This document shows, in pieces, positions 38,801 through 47,000 of a DNA stretch of 64,000 nt. A model generated the notes under the pieces. It was not told the DNA's origin, made no database searches, and saw only the letters and a list, made by a program, of their open reading frames with translations. Location: contig OU744448.1 of NCBI GenBank assembly GCA_916610825.1, forward strand, positions 9,038,650 through 9,102,649, given 5' to 3'. The position numbers were made by a program, and so were the translations under genes. The number at the start of each line of letters is the position of its first letter. The first letter of the stretch is position 1. This DNA is from Haliclystus octoradiatus (taxonomy: Eukaryota; Cnidaria; Staurozoa; Stauromedusae; Haliclystidae).

Positions 38801-41553
38801 GCATTAGGTGACTTACTAAAAACAATATGTAACGATTGACCAATAATAGAAACGTTTTTTCATTATTCGAACATTTGATATGTCAAAGGTTGTGAAAATG
38901 CTGGCTGGGTTGGCCAAATGAAGCCAAAATTTTGCCAGCATTTGATCAAAAATTCACTCAATGTGGTGAAAGTGCTGGCCAAATGCTGGCTGGGATGGCC
39001 AAGCAAAGCCAGCATTTTCAGAACATCGATGTTGTGAAAAAGCTGGCAAAATATTGTCTTCATTTGGCCGGGGCTTTGTCGATACAGACAATCATTCCAT
39101 CAAACATGGTTTTTAACTCTTAATTAATGGCGGGGAAGTAATTTAAGAAATGTTTTAAGATTGATGAAATTTGATGATGTGTCTCTAGATTCTTAGAATT
39201 GTTATCCTCATTTCAAGAATTGATAGTTTTCCATACCCGGATTGATTTTTTTTGTCGTTCTACCTAGAGCTGAAACAGCACTCTACATCAATGTTGTGAA
39301 AATCCTGGCTTCAAATATCTAAACTAGGATCCTTTTCGTCGTTCTATTTAGAAGAAATAAAAATCCCTTGAAAATTTCGAATATAAACAGCAAATAGACG
39401 ACAGAAAATTAAAAGCATCATTATTTTAACAATTGTGGGTATGACACATTCGATTGTAAGAAGTTTGTATAAATTGAAGTGATAAAGTGTTTCAATTGTT
39501 GATGATAGGACGCCTGTCAGGAACAAATTCTAATTTATATGCCATTGGGGATAAACTGAGACAGTTTGTAAGGCAATTACTTGACTTGATTCAATTTGCA
39601 AATAAAGTATTGGTGTGCTTTCTCACTGCCGCTGCCGATGTTACCCGGAGCTACCTCACTGCGGTTTTCTGGGATCACCGTGTGCGGATGCATTCCCTGT
39701 AAAACAATATATCTCGGTTTTAAATGTAGACAATGATATTCAGATTTAAAAATGATTATGTTTATAAGATATAGAAGTAAAATTTTTTTACGGATACTTA
39801 ATATAATAGTGTGAAAATCTCTACAGTATTTATATTAGATTTAAAAAAAGAAGGTTTCCCCCATAGTTTTCGATAGATAAAGCCATATGTGTGATCATTT
39901 AGAAATCTACATCGTACTGCTACAATTTACAACATTATTTATTCCTTTCCATCATAGGGCGGATTATCATCACGCGAAGAAATGTGTATTTCATTTTTAC
40001 TGTATTACCCAAAGTCTGATGTTGTAAAATGTAATTCACACAACTACAAGGTTGGAATGAATTTTAGCAGCAAATACGCCAAAAAAGAAGGGTTAGTGCC
40101 GTATTATATGTATTGTATCGCTACAGTATAGTTATAGGTAGCATGAGATTTATTTATGGTTGAAGGGTATACTGCTTTTCAATGAATTTGGATGTTACTA
40201 AAGTAAGGAATGTGGAAGGAGATGGATGTGGCAGATTTCACTATCATCTATGATATACAATAAATTATTTCAGAAATATGGATATTCACTGCAATAATAT
40301 ACATCATGAAGTATATATTTCCATAACCTTACATATCATGCAGATAACCTTGTTTGAAATATTGATAATTGTGTTTTGTATTTTTGATTGATAATTGTGT
40401 TTTGTATGTTTTCAAATGTTAGAAATAAAAGATATAACTGGGATAATGTTATATGGACTGAAAATATGCTAACGGAGTTAAAGAAAATCCAAAAATCAGA
40501 AGATTTGTTTTCAATATGCACATTTAACCGAGGAACTCGAAATCAGGTATGTGTAAGAGACATGAAGGCCAAACAGTTTGGCATAATTCATGTGAAATAA
40601 ATTAAAATTATGTAAAAAATATATTAAACATCAATGGCAACAATATCTTATTCGGAACAATCTTTCACTATCAATATTAGGCATTTTTAAATTAAAGCAA
40701 TTTATTAAAAAAATGTCAAGTACTGAAATTGACGTTACAATTTCTAAAATATTTATATAAAAAGTACCCTAAAATTAATTAGCATTTATTGAATTCCTGA
40801 ATGAATAAAGGGATCATACACTTGGTTGCCGTGCTTTATCGCGATTTATCTATACGAGCGATGCTAGAAGACCTGAGTAAAGAATTTCCAAGCCACAAGC
40901 GAGGATGTTTTAGCTTCCAAAGTGTCTCCTCGTCGATCCCTTGGATTAGTGAAGATGGCGGTGGGTAAACCCCCAGCGTATCTTGTGCTGCTATAGCTAC
41001 TGCTAAATAGAAAGCGAGCCACAGTGTTATGTCGTCTGATACGGACTATAATGAGACATGAAAGGGGCTTGCAATAAATTTTTCAAAAATATCAAATTGC
41101 ACTCGCTCTACCGGCTCGGCCGGGGCTCTTGCAATTTGATCAATCTTTTTGAAGAATCGACTCGTACAAATGAATCCCGAATTGAACTTGAAACCCTATA
41201 TCTTGAAACATTGTTTGTCATCAATTGTTGAACAGACGATAATGTGATTATGATATTGAGACATTTTCACCAACCACTACTTATAGTTTTTGTCCGCGTT
41301 GACATTCATTTTAACATGTTTTAGGGAAGCTTTTAATCAATTATTATTTTTGTGTTATTATTATATGTATTATTATTTATTTTAGACACGGCGATATGAA
41401 TATTCACCAAAACCAGTAATCCTGCATCCCCTACCTTTACCTCCGTCAAGATGTCAAAGAGAGACTGTCTCGGGAAGTTCCAAGTTTGAAGCTCTATACA
41501 TTTCCATTTTAGGAACATCAATCTTCTCATTGATGTTATCACTTGTAATCTGA
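18657..41553 (+). CDS. Gene A: MOXD1/DBH-like copper monooxygenase, 12 exons
   Basis: Exons were joined by GT/AG borders with compatible phases: 18657-18944, 19044-19190, 22454-22723, 34258-34452, 34896-34995, 36478-36640, 37073-37210, 37711-37749, 37843-37902, 39958-40091, 40423-40546 and 41386-41553. The product is about 608 residues if one missing base in exon 6 is allowed for, close to the 613 of human MOXD1. Order of parts: signal peptide (1-20), DOMON domain (about 30-150), then the two copper-binding monooxygenase domains and a hydrophobic C terminus. CuH ligands are H249, H250 and H325; CuM ligands are H401, H403 and M476, so the full set is present. The family hydroxylates substrates in the secretory pathway with O2, copper and ascorbate. 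The substrate of MOXD1-type proteins is unsettled, so dopamine should not be assumed. Introns range from 93 bp to 11.5 kb; the longest holds a BEL/Pao element. Confidence 0.9.
19044..19190 (+). CDS. Gene A exon 2: DOMON domain continuation
   Basis: 49 codons between acceptor tttttcag and donor gtttgt, phase 0 on both sides. It encodes 'DRFATGEKLPLRDEKQDY' and 'LKFNRSIEACDEKD', matching the DBH-family pattern of a conserved D-R-(F/Y)-A-T-G and a late Cys-Asp. Confidence 0.88.
20126..20505 (-). pseudogene. Penelope-like retroelement, GIY-YIG endonuclease fragment
   Basis: The minus strand is open from just after an in-frame stop near 20507 to a TGA at 20126-20128. The reading includes 'IGIEIRLIFTSPKLLDHL', 'KEVKPDILSKQSVVKCGQC', 'DADYICYTRPHLHQRVNNHR' and 'VGKHLRDAH'. 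The KS-V-V-(Y/K)-C-x2-C box, then (D/E)-Y-I-x-(Y)-T, R-x-L-x2-R and GKHL is the usual linker and GIY-YIG order at the C terminus of Penelope-like elements. The reverse transcriptase is not visible upstream, so this is a fragment. The codons are largely intact, suggesting moderate age. Confidence 0.78.
21594..22238. mobile_element. Non-autonomous TIR element in gene A intron 2
   Basis: 645 bp with inverted arms of about 170-200 bp (21594-21790 against 22065-22238). The arms share 'gaggctgcgtcaaagc', 'gtagtcactgta' and 'tatcgaaacgctatcaacgt'. Ends read ggcccttt...aaagggcc. TA occurs directly outside both ends (21592-21593 and 22239-22240), which would fit a TA target duplication. No coding sequence inside. 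Confidence 0.72.
22454..22723 (+). CDS. Gene A exon 3: N-terminal copper domain begins
   Basis: 90 codons, phase 0 on both sides, donor gtaaga. It encodes 'GTTKLIFAYGLVDPNP', 'YHSNRRGSRSVNLL' and 'VPKKETTYWC'. The last is the conserved V-P-x-x-x-T-T-Y-W-C motif that starts the Cu2_monooxygen domain. Confidence 0.92.
23924..24235 (-). pseudogene. LINE reverse transcriptase C-terminal fragment
   Basis: The minus-strand frame extends upstream of the ATG at 24124 to about 24235. It contains 'MQMKPSLLHHRVETFAALL', 'AYPSYIRSF', 'TRACSRHEFIIPRINAVCGK' and 'DAFKREMKDNFLHF'. This resembles the terminal part of LINE ORF2 proteins: arm-like helices, then R-x-x-(F/Y)-I-I-P-R-x-N-x-x-x-G and a closing F-K-R-E-(L/M)-K. 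No catalytic motifs remain. Confidence 0.6.
24369..24635. mobile_element. Short inverted-repeat element related to the 55723-56405 family
   Basis: Inverted arms of about 26 bp (ttgcctgcgacatttgcctg against its near-complement ending at 24580) enclose about 160 bp. The right side continues with 'caaatttgctatatgggaac' (24604-24623), which matches the terminal repeat of the element at 55723-56405. It looks like a deleted or rearranged copy of that family. Confidence 0.55.
25178..25182 (+). repeat. Target site duplication CCTGA of the first BEL/Pao element
   Basis: CCTGA lies directly before the 5' LTR and again directly after the 3' LTR (32523-32527). A 5-bp direct duplication is usual for BEL/Pao integration. 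Confidence 0.93.
25183..25837 (+). repeat. 5' LTR of the first BEL/Pao element
   Basis: 655 bp, begins TG and ends CA. The aataaatata phrase near 25430 could act in polyadenylation. Identical to the 3' LTR except at 25324. Confidence 0.95.
25874..31690 (+). CDS. BEL/Pao Gag-Pol polyprotein, intact (1,938 aa)
   Basis: The start is the ATG at 25874. The longer frame reaching back to 25826 begins at GTG inside the LTR and is not a credible eukaryotic start. Parts in order: a charged coiled-coil N terminus; a Gag region with 'IKTFSGDSTEYPRFIARF'; zinc knuckles (about 520-566, 'CKVCDGDHPVWKC' and 'CFRCLNGGHQASDC'); an aspartic protease with DSGSD at 662; reverse transcriptase with 'KVRVVFDAA' near 957 and YVDD at 1081-1084; RNase H with 'FTDAS' near 1257-1261; integrase zinc-binding His pair at 1579 and 1584; integrase core acids D1650, D1712 and E1762; then the DUF5641-like tail ('GDIVLIADHNVPRIQWPLG'). 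No stop or frameshift is seen, so it may still be competent. There is no separate env frame. Confidence 0.97.
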   Translation: MSRVENEDGVAMETRQRTKEHLQEMKSEMEEIQQELSTIYTKIDEDINKYDERQVLDIQIDLKQIWSRYEQLNCNVIKLCESDPMSVEALRTEHFRRSETKNRYDKIVSKQLILHDTRCESTNRSTSARSRISRKSASSKASLKSKAKSAKYSLDRARFELKLAAKKAEMDYMTAKLAINDKMAIAQQQIDQVDIDMLELDDSEFDIDNDDASIKSIAVKSNKTDKIKPIINNSDYSDDDNESILSGMPDLEISGTSKIHSTKHDNNTARAVVSTPKTDQSIQTLAIKEALLAVQRLSMAQELPTPQIKTFSGDSTEYPRFIARFRELVLNKPLDETQKFSRLLQFVTGPALQSIEGLETSGKDKLEKALERLKNRFGHSYKIVHSLIKSITEGSKLRANDPAVMREFADRVMNTRETLQNMGYINKLTEDHLAEIKARLPKHLQRKWSELVFRVRPTREPSIDDMVQLLDREAQVLNDPVFGVVNESTKDTTMKPIEKTKITKATTMKANIQGNNKYPCKVCDGDHPVWKCQTFKSLALDEKWATAKEKRLCFRCLNGGHQASDCKSDLICGIDNCKIKHSRLLHNSNRHAKVNAVEEHLSTTAQRSHDEQNEIEAGQASVNQNHSKSDGDAKSRESPLLQVLPILVQHKGKVVNTYALLDSGSDTTLCEESLLADLDITGENDSLEICTVGNKRSKLKSMKTNLTVAQINGTNKIEIETVWTVKELNISCKGLKEFQLKNYEYLKGIEIPKIKSNEVKILIGTNCPEALIAIDYRKGLPGDPWAVRTKLGWSLLGPARSIGQHRETKAVTVNVISTQRENSLDQQVQKFWELDSWGTTENINEICNSVEDRRALLKMEQSIQLVDGNYQLGLPWRNSEINLPNNKVQAEMRLNSLKRRLLKDESLKQKYVEVIEGYLTKGYARKMTSSELNEVENGKIWYLPHHAVVNPNKSKVRVVFDAAATHKGTSLNNNLLQGPDLTNLLIGVLTRFRTGPVAFCADIEAMFLRVKVPPDDCNALRFFWWPEGKVELQPHVYQMTRHIFGATSSPSCANFALRKTATDNANEFDDEVVQSVLSNFYVDDCLKAVASAEDGLKLSEDLVNLLAKGGFKLTKWCSNNKSVLKGIPSQERAEPTLDLEFEPLPINRALGVKWDPEEDNFIFKTLQLDKPLTKRGILSFVSSLYDPLGFVAPVSLKAKLLVQELWRTKVDWDQPIDEEIAKQWQQWRTELPSLENLKSPRNVINQNICERLELHSFTDASQHGYGCVSYLRQVNQDGSFSCSFLMGKSRLASLKPMTIPRLELQAALVGARVATTLLKELHLDIDEVYFWCDSTIVLSFIKNEARRFKTFVSNRVQEIHNLSEPHQWRYVDTKNNPADDVSRGLSPADICTNSRWIKGPPFLLEKEEFWPTSTISPIFSNDSLDNIENELKTVANVAMTTIGEESPVAQLINYSSEWQKKKLMIAWFLRFKSYLRWKTKGISTLPRIGDIEIDELDTAENYIVKFVQGTSFSEDISILKKERTLKIQSPLLKLAPFMIDDLLKVGGRLTNAPISEASKHPIILPKENAVTNTIIRYYHKQSGHAGVEHVLSEIRKKFWVINGKATVKKVIRNCFDCRKRERALVTQRMGDLPTNRVTPFQSAFACTGLDYFGPFKIKQGRSQVKRYGCLFTCLSTRAVHIEVAHSLDTDSFILALRRFINRRGNPTEIRSDNGTNFTSAEKELKLCIEQLDQSKVSKMLREQQTKWIFNPPTASHMGGVWERLIRSIRRILKGIISDGYLDDESFRTVMVEVEGIMNSRPLTTNSDDPNDDSVITPNNLLLQTQSFILPPGMFENESRSRKRWHRAQYLIEEFWKKWLKSYLPLLQCRQKWLKKEVNLKEGDIVLIADHNVPRIQWPLGRIMKTFPGKDNCVRTVELKSNGTVLKRPVAKLCLLEES
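31691..31867 (+). promoter_or_regulatory. 3' untranslated stretch and polypurine tract of BEL/Pao element 1
   Basis: 177 bp between the Gag-Pol stop and the 3' LTR. It is AT-rich and ends in gggggccggga, the expected plus-strand primer tract, though it is broken by two C residues. Confidence 0.6.
31868..32522 (+). repeat. 3' LTR of the first BEL/Pao element
   Basis: 655 bp, same ends as the 5' copy, followed directly by the CCTGA duplication at 32523-32527. Confidence 0.95.
34258..34452 (+). CDS. Gene A exon 4: CuH histidine pair
   Basis: 65 codons after acceptor tttacag, phase 0. It begins 'IAPVVQPGNEGLVHHLVIYD', which holds the adjacent histidines H249 and H250, the first two CuH ligands, and continues with several conserved cysteines. 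Confidence 0.95.
34896..34995 (+). CDS. Gene A exon 5: third CuH ligand
   Basis: 100 nt, from phase 0 to phase 1. It encodes 'PLVLPDVAGLPIGE' and 'YYLLEMHYDNPGIEE'. The His in MHYDNP (H325) is the third CuH ligand of the family. Confidence 0.93.
35095..35346. repeat. Two adjacent identical 126-bp copies in gene A intron 5
   Basis: The block starting acacgcgcaactcagaagtc at 35095 repeats at 35221 with no difference that I can find. This is either a very recent tandem duplication or an assembly artefact. Confidence 0.93.
35776..35817. repeat. (TA)n microsatellite
   Basis: About 20 uninterrupted TA dinucleotides in intron 5 of gene A. Confidence 0.95.
36478..36640 (+). CDS. Gene A exon 6, with a one-base frame break
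   Basis: After phase 1 entry it reads 'RSDSSGLRLYYTEDLRQYD', the classic DBH-family stretch, then 'LAGVPANQDLLIP'. From the five-C run at 36584-36588 the family-like reading moves to another frame ('GQKAWNDTAYCYPGCSK'), which contains the expected paired cysteines and joins exon 7 in phase 0. Without one extra base the exon ends in phase 2 and exon 7 is misread. So one C is missing, either a real mutation or a homopolymer sequencing error. Confidence 0.9.
37073..37210 (+). CDS. Gene A exon 7: CuM histidine pair
   Basis: 46 codons, phase 0. 'DINVFAAFPHMHTAGAG' carries the H-x-H pair (H401, H403) that binds CuM, and the exon ends 'IIRDDNYDFNYQ', a strongly conserved turn in DBH and MOXD1. Confidence 0.95.
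37711..37749 (+). CDS. Gene A exon 8 (13-codon micro-exon)
   Basis: 39 nt, phase 0, acceptor ttactgtag and donor gtaagt, reading 'QTHVLSKEIIIKR'. An exon of the same length and similar sequence exists in gene B, which confirms it. Confidence 0.88.
37843..37902 (+). CDS. Gene A exon 9
   Basis: 20 codons, phase 0, reading 'GDSIITECRFNTESRKTPTF', the family's G-D-x-(I/L)-x-T-E-C-x-(Y/F)-N block. Donor gtaagt. The gene B counterpart differs from it at one codon. Confidence 0.93.
38362..39076. mobile_element. Foldback MITE-like element rich in GCTGGC motifs
   Basis: Ends are aagccccgaccaaatgaag and its near-complement finishing at 39076. Inverted subterminal blocks of about 200 bp on each side carry many copies of ATGCTGGC and GCCAGCAT with 'ttcacaacat'. 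The centre (38630-38870) is unrelated AT-rich DNA. It lies in intron 9 of gene A. No transposase. Target duplication not clear. Confidence 0.72.
39958..40091 (+). CDS. Gene A exon 10: CuM methionine ligand
   Basis: 134 nt, phase 0 in and phase 2 out. 'GGLSSREEMCISFLLYYPKS' contains M476, the third CuM ligand of this family. It ends 'FSSKYAKKE'. Confidence 0.95.
40423..40546 (+). CDS. Gene A exon 11
   Basis: 124 nt, phase 2 in and phase 0 out, reading 'YNWDNVIWTENMLTELKK' and 'CTFNRGTRNQ'. Confirmed by a 124-nt counterpart in gene B. Confidence 0.92.
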
Positions 41554-41910
41554 AAATATAACCCATGTAAATGAATCGATATGAATTCTTGTAGAGAGTT
41601 GTTAATTGCACTTATCATTATCGAAAAAGTTTACGGTAATTGAATTAAAGAAATGTTGACAATTTAATTTACCCTTTGAATTACGTAATTTTGCCTTCTA
41701 CGATTTGGAGAAATTTTTGATATGTTTGCTTTGCCAAAATATTGCTCAAAGTGGTAAACAGGACCGGTGGGCTCGTTCCTTCAAAGTGTTTATGTGTCTG
41801 AAACCAAGCTGAAACATGAAATTTGAAGCCATGCCGAAGCCATGACTGACATTGATCGTCGAAATTATGCAAATTGAGCTCGTAGCGAACGCCGGTCAAT
41901 GTTGCTCCTT
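41240..41910 (+). repeat. Segmental duplication, copy 2 (end of gene A)
   Basis: Matches 16720-17400 in the intron before the last exon, the exon itself and the 3' flank. The distal block (41810-41910, ending caatgttgctc) also has a third copy at 56720-56825, so that part is a dispersed repeat. Confidence 0.75.
41386..41553 (+). CDS. Gene A exon 12: C-terminal anchor
   Basis: 56 codons including TGA at 41551-41553, after acceptor tattttag. It reads 'SPKPVILHPLPLPPSRCQRE' and then a hydrophobic end ('LYISILGTSIFSLMLSLVI'), likely a membrane or GPI-anchor signal. It is homologous to the last exons at 16830-17009 and 51915-52082, which is how it was found. Confidence 0.88.
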   Translation, partial: TRRYEYSPKPVILHPLPLPPSRCQRETVSGSSKFEALYISILGTSIFSLMLSLVI

Positions 41911-43514
41911 TAATACTTTACTTGACTATTTGTTGTAATTGTGTGTGCTTCAAGTGGCTTAAAATACTCTACATATGATTTGCAACCAATTAAATTTAGA
42001 AATGTTTATCCATCAAATTATTTTTACCAGGAAAGGAATATTAAGGAATTTGGCTCTATTCAGTTAATTACTCAATTAAATCATTTTTAAAGTTGATAGA
42101 CTACAGTTGTGCACCTCCCTGGATCTAGACAATTATGAATGAAATGATAAGCAAACATAAATGGTTTCTGCTTTATTTGCTTTTACTCCGATTCGAAAAG
42201 AAAGTCAATCAATCTTTACTATAGCATCTTCGCGTAAACAATGTGTTGATGTTGTCAATATATGGCTGAAAAATGTACTTTTCGATAAAACGATAACAGG
42301 CAGCGAAATTAAAACTCCGATTTTGTGTAGAAATTACAAATGCTTGACTACTGAAAGTACCATAGTAATTCTTTGAATTTGTTCATTTGTTACGGGGGTC
42401 AAATCTCTCCATGTGCAGTGTGGACAACAGATGAACTGCTGGCACAGAACGTTGACATAATGAATCCTTTCTTCCAATGTAGAGCAGTTCGTAACAAAGC
42501 AAGTTATTAGCGATACGGGGAGACAGTAATCTTTTCTGCCAACGATGAGTAAATATTTTAAACAAAGGAAGCTATCAGGGATTGTGATACTTGAGAGAAA
42601 ACTAAATGTAACGATTGTCGTCAGATTTCTGTAAGCCCTAAACAGGGTACAAAGATTCTGTTTGTGATGTAAAATGGAGTATTGTTGGATCTGAGAGTTC
42701 ATGTTCTCCTTCTAGACATATTGAAATACTTTGTGCAAAAATTGAAGTACTTTTGCACTGCATGTAAATTGTTTGCGAAATTGAAACACGGGCACGTCTT
42801 AATCAACAAGGATGAATGGGAAGATTCTTCAATACAATAGATATTTCTTCAGCCCAAAAGAAAGATAACAAAGGCAACGCAGTTTATTTTCACTTCGGAA
42901 TGACGTGTTTTTTGTTTTTTAATTACAATTTATGAGCAATTTATCGCATTTTAAGCAGTAAAAATGAAAACTTGAAAACTTTGTCTATAGCTGAAAGCCT
43001 ACAGATACCTCAGAAGCGAATATTAGAAGTTTGGACAGTGCGCCGCTGAGAAAAAGTTTGAGACTCAAGAAACAGTGGTGATTTGAGCACGTCAGCGAAA
43101 TGAATCACATTGCATGGAATGTTTATGGAAGTCCTCTAAGGATTTAATATCCCTTTCTATTGGCTTGCATCGTTGTATGTTATTGAAATAAATTTTGGAG
43201 CTACATTTCCGTGCATAGGTGCAATTTGGCAGCCTTTCCCTCAAGGATAATCAAATCAAATGTTGTAATCGTTTTCTGGAGAATCTCTTAAGTAATTAGC
43301 AATATTAGGGACGTTAGGTTACAGATTGCATTATAAGATCAACACGAGTTTATAAACCTTCAACAAGTGAAACATTATTAGTCACGCAAAATTTGAAAAT
43401 AATTCGTCAATCTATATTAATAAATTATCAACCTGTAAAATGTTTGAATGGAACTGCATTCTTATGTCAAATCATTAAAAAAAGTTTGTTCGAATATGTT
43501 CTGATATGTTATAA
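41911..43514. other. Spacer between gene A and the Academ-like transposon
   Basis: No recognisable domains in the ORFs at 42161-42376 or 42334-42702, and no bounded repeat seen. Confidence 0.45.
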
Positions 43515-43811
43515 TAGTCCGCCGGCCCACTTCTAAAGTCTTCAAAGAATACAAACTTAAGTTACCGGAATTTCTCCTAGGAAGATGTTTTGAAATAATT
43601 GTGATTAAAGTGATAAATAATTTGATATTTTACCTGATACATATGTTTTTATGCTGCAGAAGGTTATCAATTCACGCCATAAACTTTGTGTTTTTTCGAA
43701 GGCAAATCGGCCTTCTCCATTTTGAAAATTGAAATTTACCGCCCTTCCATGCGCTCGTTCCAGTACTTTTCGTTTGCGTTACTATGGTTTCGACTACTAA
43801 CAATATGGCAG
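43515..43811 (+). repeat. Left terminal inverted repeat of the Academ-like element
   Basis: Pairs in reverse complement with 51418-51703. Identity is patchy, with conserved blocks separated by diverged or indel-bearing stretches, so either the arms are old or only parts of them are constrained. Confidence 0.85.
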
Positions 43812-43994
43812 CTTGATAATCGATACGTCTTGATATTTGATATTTGACCTTTGTAATTTGTTACGAAATAAAAATTATCGCGAAGGGCAGGTTGATCATG
43901 CATTATGTTTAGTTGTTTTTTGGCTAAACAGTTATTCTTATATTCATAAAGAGTTATATATTATGATATATGTTAGAAATGAATTGAATTGAAT

Positions 43995-44067
43995 ATGGAA
44001 AATGTAGAGAATCTGATTGAATCTGAGTTATCTAGTGGTAACATTGAAGACAACAACAGTGCAGAAG
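43995..44067 (+). CDS. Transposase exon 1
   Basis: 73 nt from ATG to donor gtaaga, ending phase 1. Acidic, Asn/Glu-rich start with no domain. It begins 184 bp inside the left TIR arm. Confidence 0.7.
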
Positions 44068-47000
44068 GTAAGAACACTTTGGCTTTATCCAATCGTTTGT
44101 CAGGTTTTGACTGTAGAAAACATCAATTTAAAGTCTTAATAAATTGTAGATGAGAGGTCAGAATTGACCACCAAAGCTGCAAAAGTACGTATTCCTGGTA
44201 TAAAGACAAAAAGACTCAGTTGGAATGGATGTCTTTGTGATTGCACCGAAAAAATAAATACTCCAGAATTCAGAGGTAAACATATGTTGATCAGGTTTAA
44301 GGTCAAAACGTTACTGCAAAAATAATTATCTGCATATTAAAATTTCCGATAACTATGAATTGGAAATTTTTGCATAAATATAGGCCAATATAGATATATT
44401 TATTTTCAATTCATTTCATGTGAAAATGTGACTATTCAATTGCAAATTATATACGGGTGCCGAAGGGATATACATTAATTACAAGATCGACCACTTTAGA
44501 CGGTCCATAACCTCTAGCAATTTATAATTATTCCATCTTATGAGTTTTAATTTATAGCCCCCCCCCCCCCTAGGGCCGGATCTGGAACAACTTGAAACTA
44601 TAATTCAACTGAATTATCTGACTCAATCTACCAGACCGCTGGCAATGTCAATTCTTTTTCAAAATAAATATTTGATTATTTAATTCTTGTATGTTCGGTA
44701 TAACTTGAAATTAATCTGCTTATCTAACTTATGCTACCTAAAATTTATTGAAAAAATATTCAAGTTAATTAATTTATTCTATTCGGTGTAGATCTACGTC
44801 AATTTCGTGAACAGAGTTGGAGTACATTCATAATTGCCGCTAAAAAGCAGAATGATAAAATTTGGAAATTTGTCGAACCTGCCAGTATTGGAAAGCCTAA
44901 AGGATATTACCACCGTCGATGCTTCCAAAGATATGTTCAAAAACGAGTCATAGAAACATTGGCCGAACAAGATGAAGCAGATCAGGCTTCTGAAATGGAA
45001 TTGTTGGGAAGTGATTCAGACCATGAAGTTCCTTCCAAAAGATCTTCCCGCCAGAGCACCAAAAGAATTGATAAATCAAAATGTATATTTTGTCAAGGTT
45101 AGTAATCCGGCTATAATAATAATATTTTATATAATATAGCGCTATTTCAATAAAAATATCCAATAGCGCTTTTAAATATATACAATTAAAAATGGTAAAA
45201 AGGGATATAAAAATAAATTGTATTTATTGGCTATGGTAGTATAATCCTTAAATATAATCGGACGATATATGATATATATACAGGCTCTCCTTCAAATGAC
45301 ATGAACGTGAATTATATGTATGTCTTTATAGATGAAAAGAAAAGAAAAGTACCCAAAAGTTCAAGAAAAATCGTTGAGCCACTTACAAGATGCACAGGTA
45401 GTGCAAATGCCACAGCTGGAGAATCCAAATTAATATATGTTGCAAAGCTTCGAAAGGACCACGATCTTTTGAGGGAGCTGGAAGGTGGGCCAGCGGTAGA
45501 TCCGATAGCAGGTGATACCCTGTATCACAACTCCTGTTATTCTAACTACACACACAAAAAAGCTGTAGATAAACTTTTGTCTGAGCAAAGTGGGGTATGT
45601 GAGAAAGTTATTCACATCGACTCCTATACCGAGGCATTTACCCAAATTGAACCAATATTAAACGAAATAACGGAAGGTCAGAAAATTATGTCATTGACAA
45701 ATTTGCGTAAATTATACATTGAAGAACTCTCGGCAATTAATGGCTGTGATTCATCAATATCGTATAGATCCGAACGTTTGAAAAAAAGGATCTTAAGCCG
45801 CTTTGACAATCGTATCGAATTTTTCCAACCAAAAGATCGAAGAAAATCCCAAATTCTATTTGCGTCAGATATCCAACGCACAAAACTTCTCTCTTTTTTT
45901 GAAGCAGCTTCATACGAAAGTATAGCTAATGGTGACGGTGAAGAGAATGAGGAGACCAGTGACATTGATCAATTTTCTCTCAGATTAGGTGGTACTGTAT
46001 CAGCCGAACAAGAAGCAATGAAAATAATTTTTGAATCCGCATCAGTCATTAGGGCCACCATTCTGAAATCTAACTTCACCTCTGTTTGGCCAAATTTAGG
46101 TAGTGACCTAATCAGCAATTCTGATTCTTTGCCAATTATTCTATACAATTTTTTTTCCTGGGTTATACATGGAGTCGAAAAAACTTCAGAATTCACAATG
46201 GAAAGAATAATCTTAGAAAAAAAACTTGAAGTGAGAGTTAATTCTATTGCGTCTGATTTACTGTTTGCTACGTCTCAGAGTCGCAAAGTCTCACCAAAAC
46301 ATATTTTATTGGCTACTACTATCCACCATTTGACTAGAAGTGAAAAAATTATCACAATATTAAACAGAATGGGGCATTGTATTGCTATGTCTCAGGTGCA
46401 TGAAATCAACACAAAATTAGCTGAACAGCAATTGAACCATCTAGAAAAAAATACGTATCTACCCACCACCGTTTCATTCGGTCCTTGGACAACATTTTGT
46501 TGGGATAACAATGACCTATGTGAAGAAACCCAGACTGGATCAGGTACGTTCCATTGCACTATGGGCATTGTTATCCAACGCCGTACCTTTGGGCCCCAAG
46601 GGTTTGTAGAACAAACAAAGCGTTCAAGGAGGAGGTCCTTACAGAGGGCTTTTCCACCTGTTCTCCCTTTCATCCCTGAAAAAAAAGTAAGTTCTAACTC
46701 TGAGAATTCAATTTTTGATTACGAAGCAAAATCTTTGTCTTATGAAAGCTTGCAATTAGTCCCTTTCAAAATAGATCTTCTTTGGCTTATTTGCCGTTAT
46801 GTCGAATCCCTGCAGGTCCCTAAGACCAATAGAATTCCTTCATGGTCCGGCTTTAATTCGATAATCAGCAAACCTAAAATCAAAAGCAAGGTCAGTTATT
46901 GTCCTGTAATTAATGCTCCGCCGACACACCTTGATACAGTCTATACCCTTATGGTTAGATCTGTTTCAATGGCTTCTGCACTAGGGCAACCCAATACCGT

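Noticed and set aside
40388-40600. 70-codon ORF taken as a gene
   Set aside because: It contains gene A exon 11 (40423-40546) with intron read-through on both sides.
42334-42702. 122-codon minus-strand ORF with several cysteines
   Set aside because: Cys-rich by chance as far as I can judge; spacing matches no zinc finger I know and there is no homologous copy in the window.
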